NCBI GenBank assembly: GCA_026985625.1
Contig: JALSQC010000407.1
Location: 1-6,585 of the forward strand
From: Bacteroidales bacterium
GTDB lineage: Bacteria > Bacteroidota > Bacteroidia > Bacteroidales > JAFGXI01
Length of the DNA: 6,585 nt
Direction: 5' to 3'
How positions within the stretch are numbered: position 1 is the first letter of the stretch; each line of letters opens with the position of its first letter. Below are positions 1-5,981 of this stretch, piece by piece. The position numbers and the translations under genes were made by a program. The notes under the pieces are model-generated. The model was not told where the DNA came from. It ran no database searches and worked only from the letters and a program-made list of their open reading frames with translations.

Positions 1-1201
1 GTTTGTAACAACAGTTTGGCGACGAAGCAGGAAGCACTGTTACATTAATAGTTGTATCGTATGTACAACCAAAATCATCGGTAATTTGATAAACAAAAGG
101 ACTTGGTGCAGCCGGAGTTGTTGGTGTAGCTGTTGTAGGGTTATTATTATTAGCTAATCCGTCTCCCGACACCCAACCTTGACTTTGTGTAGTGTTTTGA
201 AAAGTCCATAAATTATTAGGTAATATACTGGGATCGAAATGTATTGACCAATCGCAAATATATCCGTTATCTGACCATAAATTATCGGTAACCGTAACAG
301 TCCAATCGCCATTTAAATGGCAACCTATAAATCCGGCAAATGAGTTCTCAGGTTGATAACTACCGGCAGGTAGATAATCGTGGTTTGTATATGAGTTTCC
401 ATCGTTATCAGTATAAGAATATTGATAATTTCCAGCTTCTTGTACCATAGTTCCCATTGTTGCATTCATGTCAAAACAATATTCATAACAATTGCCTTGA
501 GTCATACTATTATCGTCGTCAACAGGTTCTCCTAAGAAAGTATTTGAATCGCCGGGATAAGGTTTTAATATAACTGTTTGTCCATCTGGACAAGTTAATT
601 CTATTTGTAAATCGCCAAGATATGAGTGTTCAAGACCAAAACATATAGAACTAATATCATTGGCACTTGTAATTGTAGCATTTGCATCAAATTGAGTTTG
701 TGTTATAGATGTTTGATATGATGCTCCACTACCATCGGGTAAGAAAATTCCTGCATAAACAGTTGTTGGTATTGGTTGGCTCCACTCGGGGTGAGCAGCT
801 GTACCTGTTAAATTTATTGTTGTTCCAACGCAAATTGAATATTGGTCGGAAACTGTTCCTGCAAAAATAGGAGTTATAGATACTCTTACTCTTACACGTG
901 CAAGGTTTGTATTCTCGTTATTATTTGCATCGGTTGATGTTAATGTAACATAATATCCACCTCCGGTTGAATAAGAATGTGTAACGGTAGCTCCTGTTCC
1001 GGTTGTTCCATCGCCAAAGTCCCAAGAATATGTATATGGAGATGTCCCTCCCGATGTTGAACCGTTAAATGTAATAACGTCTCCTTGACATACCGATATT
1101 GAATCGCCTTGTAGAGCGGGAGTTGTTGTTATTGTCGCAATTTGTGAAAAACCTGAGATTGCTAAAATAATAAAAGCTAAAATAAATAGTATTTTTTTCA
1201 T
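1..1201 (-). CDS. Large secreted PKD/P-domain protein, probable T9SS cargo (partial; C-terminus beyond left edge)
   Basis: Reading the minus strand from the ATG at 1201 gives 400 uninterrupted codons with no stop before the window edge. Residues 1-20 form a signal peptide (MKK start, hydrophobic core, ending near GFSQ). Residues ~24-110 are a PKD (Ig-like) domain with the hallmark SWDFGDG at 59-65 and YYVTLTSTD at 83-91. Residues ~145-322 resemble a proprotein-convertase P-domain: HSYLGDLQIEL near 192-202, then GDWTVTVTDN at 298-307 and DNGYICDWSIHF at 311-322. Five cysteines (204, 238, 242, 294, 316) lie in this module and could form disulfides. Residues after ~340 look like the start of another repeat (FGCTYDTTINVTV). 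No peptidase catalytic domain is present in the visible part. From family knowledge, such Bacteroidota proteins are usually exported, often cell-surface adhesins, and end in a T9SS sorting domain; that end is not visible here. It lies 18 bp downstream of the small secreted gene and is probably co-transcribed with it. Confidence 0.88.
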   Translation of the reverse strand, partial: MKKILFILAFIILAISGFSQIATITTTPALQGDSISVCQGDVITFNGSTSGGTSPYTYSWDFGDGTTGTGATVTHSYSTGGGYYVTLTSTDANNNENTNLARVRVRVSITPIFAGTVSDQYSICVGTTINLTGTAAHPEWSQPIPTTVYAGIFLPDGSGASYQTSITQTQFDANATITSANDISSICFGLEHSYLGDLQIELTCPDGQTVILKPYPGDSNTFLGEPVDDDNSMTQGNCYEYCFDMNATMGTMVQEAGNYQYSYTDNDGNSYTNHDYLPAGSYQPENSFAGFIGCHLNGDWTVTVTDNLWSDNGYICDWSIHFDPSILPNNLWTFQNTTQSQGWVSGDGLANNNNPTTATPTTPAAPSPFVYQITDDFGCTYDTTINVTVLPASSPNCCYK

Positions 1202-1219
1202 AACTAAAAAAATTATATG

Positions 1220-1615
1220 TTATTCTTGAGTTGCATTTACAAAATCTTTAACTTTATATGTTTGATTTTTGTAATTAAAATATTCGATATTGTAATTTAA
1301 TAACATTTTTTTTATAAATCCAAGATTTGATATAGGATTTTCGTATTTGTCGAATATCATTTTACAAGTATATGTTTCGTTTTGATTGTTTTTATAATCA
1401 AACTTTAGGTATTTTTTATATTTTTTTGATGTTTCGATAATTTTTTGAAAATCGGCTCTTGTTCCTGAAATAATTAACGAAACTATAGCTTTATTATTTT
1501 GATAGGTTAAAAAGTTTTCGTTAAATTTGGCGGTTAAATTTTTTGTCTCTTGTGCATTAACAGTTATGTAAAGCATAGATAAGATAAAACCTAAAATAAT
1601 ACTAGTTTTTTTCAT
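1220..1615 (-). CDS. Small secreted protein of unknown function (131 aa)
   Basis: I do not recognise this family. The product begins with a clear signal peptide (MKK, hydrophobic residues ~5-18, likely cleavage after VNA at residue 21), leaving a mature protein of about 110 residues. The mature part is Lys-, Asn- and Tyr-rich, has one cysteine (in TCKMIFDKY), no second hydrophobic segment, and no lipobox cysteine after the signal peptide. It is therefore predicted to be soluble in the periplasm or exported, not a lipoprotein. The ATG at 1615 follows an A-rich leader without a Shine-Dalgarno, normal for Bacteroidota. The gene is first in a minus-strand pair with the PKD/P-domain protein 18 bp downstream, so a link to surface or secreted functions is plausible but only inferred from position. 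The signal peptide, the good start context and the tight spacing argue that it is a real gene. Confidence 0.75.
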   Translation of the reverse strand: MKKTSIILGFILSMLYITVNAQETKNLTAKFNENFLTYQNNKAIVSLIISGTRADFQKIIETSKKYKKYLKFDYKNNQNETYTCKMIFDKYENPISNLGFIKKMLLNYNIEYFNYKNQTYKVKDFVNATQE

Positions 1616-1618
1616 AAT

Positions 1619-1640
1619 TTTTAATGTTTTAATGTTTTAA
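1619..1640. repeat. Short tandem repeat of TTTTAATG (about 2.75 copies)
   Basis: The 8-bp unit TTTTAATG occurs at 1619-1626 and 1627-1634, followed by a partial copy at 1635-1640. On the minus strand it reads as repeated CATTAAAA just upstream of the ATG at 1615, so it would lie in the short untranslated leader of the small secreted protein. The A-rich character fits the leaders Bacteroidota ribosomes favour; any further role is speculation. Confidence 0.5.
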
Positions 1641-1644
1641 AATA

Positions 1645-1652
1645 CAAATATA
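1645..1652 (-). promoter_or_regulatory. Candidate Bacteroidota -7 box for the small secreted gene
   Basis: On the minus strand positions 1652-1645 read TATATTTG, a full match to the TAnnTTTG -7 consensus of Bacteroidota primary sigma factor promoters. It is 29 bp upstream of the ATG at 1615, implying a leader of roughly 20-25 nt. I could not find a TTG-type -33 element at the expected ~19-bp spacing (the nearest TTG is only 12 bp away), and AT-rich sequence gives chance matches, so the call is tentative. Confidence 0.35.
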
Positions 1653-1661
1653 TATAAAATT

Positions 1662-1690
1662 AGACAATTATAATAATTAAAAAGTTGTCT
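1662..1690. repeat. Inverted repeat AGACAA / TTGTCT in the divergent intergenic region
   Basis: AGACAA at 1662-1667 is the exact reverse complement of TTGTCT at 1685-1690, with a 17-bp AT-only spacer apart from one G. It sits between the divergent secreted-protein and helicase genes, ending 15 bp before the helicase ATG. It could be an operator for either gene, but a 6-bp arm pair can arise by chance. The remaining intergenic sequence is AT-rich with no other clear signal; no plus-strand TAnnTTTG box for the helicase was found. Confidence 0.25.
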
Positions 1691-1705
1691 GTAAAATAAT
1701 TTATA

Positions 1706-3970
1706 ATGAATAATATATTTAAGAATCTAAATCAAACACAAAAAGAAGCCGTTGAAAACATACATAATGCCAATTTAATTAATGCCGGAGCAGGCTCCGG
1801 AAAGACCAGAGTATTAACGTATAAAATAGCTTATTTATTGCAAAAAGGTATATCTCCATATAATATTTTGGCTTTAACTTTTACAAATAAGGCTGCCAAC
1901 GAGATGAAAGAACGAATCTCGGATATAGTTGGTTTTAACAATGCAAAACAATTATGGATGGGAACTTTTCATTCGGTTTTTTTTAGAATATTACGAGCCG
2001 AGGCTGACAAAATAGGCTATCCTAATAATTTTACAATTTATGATACCGACGACTCTAAAAGTCTTTTGCGAAGTATAATTAAAGATTTAAACCTTGATAA
2101 AGATGTATATAAGGTTAATTTAATTTTTAGCAGAATATCAAATGCAAAAAATAATTTAATTACACCAAAAGCCTATGCTAACATTACCGATTTAATAAAT
2201 TATGATGCTATAAAAAAAATGCCTTACATATATAAAATTTATAGCGAATATGTTAATCGTTGTTTTAAATCGGGTGTTATGGATTTTGACGATTTATTGT
2301 TAAAAACAAATATTTTGTTTAGAGACAACGAAAGTGTTTTAAATAAATATCAAGATATTTTTAAGTATATTTTTGTTGACGAGTATCAGGATACAAATTA
2401 CAGTCAATATACAATAATAAAATATTTGGCAAAAAAATATAAAAATATTACTGTAGTTGGCGACGATTCGCAAAGTATATATTCGTTTAGAGGTGCAAAA
2501 ATCGAAAATATTTTAAATTTTAAAAAAGATTTTCCCGATTGTAAAGTTTTTAAATTAGAGCAAAATTATCGTTCTACACAAAATATTGTTGATGCTGCAA
2601 ACAGTTTAATAAAAAAAAATAAAAACCGATTAGATAAAGATGTTTTTTCGAAAAATGAAAAAGGTGAAAAAATAGAAGTTATAAAAGCTTTAACCGATAA
2701 CGAAGAAGGATATCTTGTAACAAATTCTATACTGCAAAAAAAAGAAAAATATAAAAACACGTATAACGATTTTGCTATTCTTTACAGAACAAATATGCAA
2801 TCGCGTATATTTGAGGAAGTTTTGCGAAGAAAAAACATACCATATAAAATCTTTGGAGGCTTATCATTTTATCAACGTAGAGAAATTAAAGATGTATTAG
2901 CTTATGTAAAATTAATAATTAACAAAAACGATATCGAGGCATTAAAACGAATTATAAATTATCCTGCAAGAGGAATAGGAAAAACAACAATAGAAAAAAT
3001 AGACAAATTAGCTTTTTTACAAAATATTAATTTTTGGGATATTATATCTAATAAAAACATATTAAATAATATTGTAAATAAAGGAACAGTAATCAAACTA
3101 CAAAATTTTGTTGATATTATAAATTATTTGTCGGAATTTGCAAAAAATAACGATGCTTATAAAACTATAAAAGAAATAATAAACAAAACCCTAATAATTG
3201 AAAAACTAAAAACCGAAAAAACCGATGAAAATATTAATCGTATCGAAAATATAGAAGAATTAATTAATGCTGTTCTCGATTTTGTTGACGAGCGTCAAGA
3301 GTTAGAACCCGAAGATTTACTGATAAATAAATATATAGAAGAAGTATCGTTGCTTACAAGCATAGATACCGAAGACGATAAAAATAACGACAAAGTAACA
3401 CTTATGACAATACACTCGTCTAAAGGTCTTGAGTATAAACATATTTATATTGTAGGTGTAGAACAAAACCTTTTTCCAAGTTTTATGGCTTTAGATAATC
3501 CAAAAGAACTCGAAGAAGAACGCCGATTATTTTATGTAGCAATAACAAGAGCAATTAAAACTGCAACAATATCATACTCTTTAAGCAGGTATAAATACGG
3601 AAAAGTAAATCCGTCAAATCCAAGTAGATTTATATCCGAAATAAACCCCGAATTTTTAAATCTACCATTAGATTATTTTAATAATAACGATAATAATATT
3701 AATTTTGCAGAAAAACCTAAGAAAAATATATATAATATTACAAAAACAACAACACCGTTTACAAAAACAAAAGAACTAAACATTCCCGATTTTAAACCCG
3801 ACGACCCACAAAAAATACAATCAGGTATGACAATCTTACACAAACGTTTCGGAAAAGGAAAAATAATAAGTTTAACAGGAAATTATCCCGACACAAAAGC
3901 AACCGTAGAATTCGAAAAAAACGGAACAAAACAACTACTTTTAAAGTTTGCAAAGGTTAAAATACTTTAA
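1706..3970 (+). CDS. pcrA: UvrD/PcrA-family superfamily 1A DNA helicase
   Basis: An ATP-dependent 3'-5' DNA helicase (754 aa) of the UvrD/PcrA/Rep family, expected to act in nucleotide excision repair, replication-fork maintenance and removal of stalled complexes. All helicase motifs are visible: Q motif LNQTQKEAV (8-16), Walker A AGAGSGKT (27-34), motif Ia ALTFTNKAANEM (56-67), GTFHS (86-90), Walker B FVDEYQDT (223-230), motif III VVGDDSQSIYSFRGA (250-264), motif IV QNYRS (286-290), FGGLSFYQRREIKD (383-396), motif V TLMTIHSSKGLEY (565-577) and motif VI EERRLFYVAITRA (604-616). A linker at ~650-700 rich in Asn, Lys and Thr leads to a C-terminal Tudor-like module (~706-754, LHKRFGKGKI and KQLLLKFAKVKIL), which in PcrA/UvrD binds RNA polymerase; this favours PcrA/UvrD over Rep. 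An in-frame TAA at 1697-1699 excludes an earlier start. Several poly-A runs, including A9 at 2611-2619, leave the frame intact. uvrD is an equally acceptable name. Confidence 0.95.
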   Translation: MNNIFKNLNQTQKEAVENIHNANLINAGAGSGKTRVLTYKIAYLLQKGISPYNILALTFTNKAANEMKERISDIVGFNNAKQLWMGTFHSVFFRILRAEADKIGYPNNFTIYDTDDSKSLLRSIIKDLNLDKDVYKVNLIFSRISNAKNNLITPKAYANITDLINYDAIKKMPYIYKIYSEYVNRCFKSGVMDFDDLLLKTNILFRDNESVLNKYQDIFKYIFVDEYQDTNYSQYTIIKYLAKKYKNITVVGDDSQSIYSFRGAKIENILNFKKDFPDCKVFKLEQNYRSTQNIVDAANSLIKKNKNRLDKDVFSKNEKGEKIEVIKALTDNEEGYLVTNSILQKKEKYKNTYNDFAILYRTNMQSRIFEEVLRRKNIPYKIFGGLSFYQRREIKDVLAYVKLIINKNDIEALKRIINYPARGIGKTTIEKIDKLAFLQNINFWDIISNKNILNNIVNKGTVIKLQNFVDIINYLSEFAKNNDAYKTIKEIINKTLIIEKLKTEKTDENINRIENIEELINAVLDFVDERQELEPEDLLINKYIEEVSLLTSIDTEDDKNNDKVTLMTIHSSKGLEYKHIYIVGVEQNLFPSFMALDNPKELEEERRLFYVAITRAIKTATISYSLSRYKYGKVNPSNPSRFISEINPEFLNLPLDYFNNNDNNINFAEKPKKNIYNITKTTTPFTKTKELNIPDFKPDDPQKIQSGMTILHKRFGKGKIISLTGNYPDTKATVEFEKNGTKQLLLKFAKVKIL

Positions 3971-3985
3971 CAATTAAAAAATAAC

Positions 3986-3993
3986 TACATTTG
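3986..3993 (+). promoter_or_regulatory. Candidate -7 box of the DUF4290-murA promoter
   Basis: TACATTTG at 3986-3993 matches the Bacteroidota TAnnTTTG -7 consensus and lies in the 41-bp gap after the helicase, 18 bp before the DUF4290 ATG. Transcription would start near 3999-4001, giving a very short A/T-rich leader with no Shine-Dalgarno. No TTG at the normal -33 spacing is evident. This suggests DUF4290-murA can be transcribed independently of the helicase. Confidence 0.45.
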
Positions 3994-4011
3994 TAAAAAA
4001 TAATTAAAATT

Positions 4012-4632
4012 ATGGAATATAACACCGAACGAACAAAACTAAATTTTCCGGAGTATGGACGACATATTCAACAAATGGTAAACTATTTAAAAACCATTAA
4101 AGATAAAGACGAGCGAACAAAAGAAGCTTATTCGGTAATTGAGATAATGGCAAATATGAGCCCGCAAATTAAAGATGCCGATGATTATAAAAACAAACTT
4201 TGGGATCATCTTTTTATAATTGCTAATTTCGATTTAGATGTAAATGCTCCGTATCCCGTTCCTAAAATCGAGGAGTTTAATAAAAAACCTAATAAAATCG
4301 AATATCTTACAGGAAATCTTAGATTTAGACATTACGGTAAAATTATAGAAGAAATGATAAACAGAGTTGTAACATACGAAGACGGCGAAGAAAAAGATGC
4401 TCTAATAAACATTATCTTAAACCAAATGAAAAAATCGTATTTGATATGGAATAAAAATACCGTAAAAGACGAAACAATTATTAAAGACTTTAATACTATG
4501 GCAAAACAAAAAATAATTGTATCTAACGATTACGAGCTAAACGAATTTAAACACCTTACTACAGTAAAAAAACATCATAACAATAATAATAATAATAATA
4601 ATAGAAAACGAAAATTCTACAAAAAACGTTAA
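4012..4632 (+). CDS. DUF4290 domain-containing protein
   Basis: A 206-residue protein recognised as the DUF4290 family, which I know mainly from Bacteroidota and often immediately upstream of murA. The family-like N-terminus MEYNTERTKLNFPEYGRHIQ fixes the start at 4012. Other conserved-looking segments are KLWDHLFIIANFDLDV (~62-77), APYPVPKIEEF (~79-89), RFRHYGKIIEEMI (~104-116) and NQMKKSYLIWNKNTVKDE (~137-154). There is no signal peptide or membrane segment, so it should be cytoplasmic; composition suggests mainly helix. The last ~25 residues are a low-complexity tail: HH, eight Asn, then a basic RKRKFYKKR end, which could contact nucleic acid or another polyanion (inference). Biochemical function is unknown. 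The stop is 3 bp before the murA ATG, implying co-transcription and probably translational coupling, so a role tied to cell-wall synthesis is a reasonable guess. Confidence 0.88.
   Translation: MEYNTERTKLNFPEYGRHIQQMVNYLKTIKDKDERTKEAYSVIEIMANMSPQIKDADDYKNKLWDHLFIIANFDLDVNAPYPVPKIEEFNKKPNKIEYLTGNLRFRHYGKIIEEMINRVVTYEDGEEKDALINIILNQMKKSYLIWNKNTVKDETIIKDFNTMAKQKIIVSNDYELNEFKHLTTVKKHHNNNNNNNNRKRKFYKKR
4579..4602 (+). repeat. AAC(AAT)7 trinucleotide microsatellite encoding eight Asn
   Basis: Within the DUF4290 reading frame, one AAC codon is followed by seven perfect AAT codons. Copy-number changes by whole units keep the frame, so slippage would alter only the length of the Asn linker between the conserved domain and the basic RKRK tail. 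Confidence 0.9.
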
Positions 4633-4635
4633 CAA

Positions 4636-5943
4636 ATGGGTACTTTTAAAGTAAAAGGAGGCTACAAGTTAAAAGGAGATATATATCCGCAAGGAGCAAA
4701 AAACGAAGCACTGCAAGTAATATGTGCAAGCCTGTTAACTTCCGACGAAGTTACAATAAACAATATTCCCGATATTTTAGATGTTAATAAACTTATAAAC
4801 CTTTTAGCCGATTTAGGAGTAAAAATAAGAAAAAACAATAAAAACTCTTATACCTTTAAAGCCGATAATATAGATATGAACTATTTGTCGTCGGACAATT
4901 TTAAAACAAAAGGCGGCAGTTTACGAGGCACAATAATGATAGTAGGCCCATTATTAGGCAGATTCGGAAAAGGATATATACCACAACCCGGAGGCGACAA
5001 AATAGGACGACGACGATTAGATACCCATTTTTTAGGATTCGAAAAATTAGGAGCCAAATTTAATTACAATTTTCAAGAAAAATTCTATTCTGTCGAAGCC
5101 AAACAACTAACAGGAGCATATATGCTACTACCCGAGGCATCGGTAACAGGAACTGCCAACATAATTATGGCAGCAGTTTTAGCCAAAGGAAAAACAACAA
5201 TTTATAATGCAGCATGCGAACCATACGTTCAACAACTATCGGAAATGTTAAACTCTATGGGAGCAAAAATATCGGGAGTAGGTTCCAACCTATTAACAAT
5301 TGAAGGAGTTAAAGAACTACACGGATGCTCACACGATATTTTACCGGATATGATAGAAGTTGGCAGCTTTATAGGAATGGCTGCAATGACAAAATCAGAA
5401 ATTACAATAAAAAATGTTGCATTTGATAAACTCGGAATAATTCCTCAATCGTTTATGAACTTAGGCATTAAACTCGAACGCAAAGACGACGATATACATA
5501 TACCGGCACAAGAACATTACCAAATAAAATCATACATCGACGGCTCTATAATGACATTTGCCGATGCAATATGGCCGGGATTAACACCCGACTTATTAAG
5601 CGTATTTTTAGTTACGGCAACACAAGCCAAAGGAAGTGTTTTAATACACCAAAAAATGTTCGAAAGTAGATTATTTTTTGTAGATAAACTTATTGATATG
5701 GGAGCACAAATTATTTTATGCGACCCACACAGAGCAACAGTGATAGGCCTTGACAATAAAATAAAATTAAGAGCTACACGAATGACGTCTCCCGATATAC
5801 GAGCAGGAGTTGCTTTGCTTATTGCTGCAATGTCTGCCGAGGGAACCAGCATAATTAATAATATAGAACAAATTGATAGAGGATATCAAGATATAGAAAA
5901 ACGATTAAATGCTTTAGGTGCCAAAATCGAAAGATTAAACTAA
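4636..5943 (+). CDS. murA: UDP-N-acetylglucosamine 1-carboxyvinyltransferase (MurA) with Asp in the catalytic loop
   Basis: MurA transfers enolpyruvate from PEP to UDP-GlcNAc, the first committed step of peptidoglycan synthesis in the cytoplasm. At 435 aa it is slightly longer than E. coli MurA (419). Residues matching known active-site positions are visible: K22 and N23 (PQGAKNEAL), R97 (SLRGTIM, E. coli R91), R126 (E. coli R120), D319 in LTPDLL (the catalytic acid, E. coli D305), R345 in FESR (R331) and R389 in SPDIRAG (R397). The catalytic-loop motif is PGGDKIGRRRLD at 118-129, so Asp121 takes the place of E. coli Cys115, the residue alkylated by fosfomycin. The fold otherwise looks intact. 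The start at 4636 gives the family N-terminus (MGTFKVKGGYKLKGDI). It follows DUF4290 by 3 bp with no Shine-Dalgarno; 38 bp separate it from the patatin gene, with no hairpin terminator. Confidence 0.97.
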   Translation: MGTFKVKGGYKLKGDIYPQGAKNEALQVICASLLTSDEVTINNIPDILDVNKLINLLADLGVKIRKNNKNSYTFKADNIDMNYLSSDNFKTKGGSLRGTIMIVGPLLGRFGKGYIPQPGGDKIGRRRLDTHFLGFEKLGAKFNYNFQEKFYSVEAKQLTGAYMLLPEASVTGTANIIMAAVLAKGKTTIYNAACEPYVQQLSEMLNSMGAKISGVGSNLLTIEGVKELHGCSHDILPDMIEVGSFIGMAAMTKSEITIKNVAFDKLGIIPQSFMNLGIKLERKDDDIHIPAQEHYQIKSYIDGSIMTFADAIWPGLTPDLLSVFLVTATQAKGSVLIHQKMFESRLFFVDKLIDMGAQIILCDPHRATVIGLDNKIKLRATRMTSPDIRAGVALLIAAMSAEGTSIINNIEQIDRGYQDIEKRLNALGAKIERLN

Positions 5944-5981
5944 AAATTATTAAAAAACAAATATTAAAAGATTGTGAACAA

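Noticed and set aside
1..1201. Calling the left-edge protein a subtilisin-type protease because of its P-domain
   Set aside because: The 400 visible residues contain a signal peptide, PKD and P-domain but no Asp/His/Ser protease motifs or metal-binding HExxH.
2611..2619. Run of nine A in the helicase as a possible frameshift or programmed slippage site
   Set aside because: The helicase frame is continuous and motif-complete on both sides, and poly-A runs are common in this AT-rich, Lys-rich gene.
2566..2760. Minus-strand open frame of 64 codons inside the helicase
   Set aside because: It lies antisense to conserved helicase sequence (QNYRS and following), is Phe/Ser-rich as expected of the reverse of Lys-rich coding, and has no start context or family resemblance.
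5517..5852. Minus-strand open frame of 111 codons inside murA
   Set aside because: It is fully antisense to conserved MurA catalytic sequence (LTPDLL, FESR, SPDIRAG); the frame is explained by the sense codons.
5944..5981. Possible terminator or promoter between murA and the patatin gene
   Set aside because: No GC-containing hairpin followed by T residues and no TAnnTTTG box could be found in the 38-bp gap.
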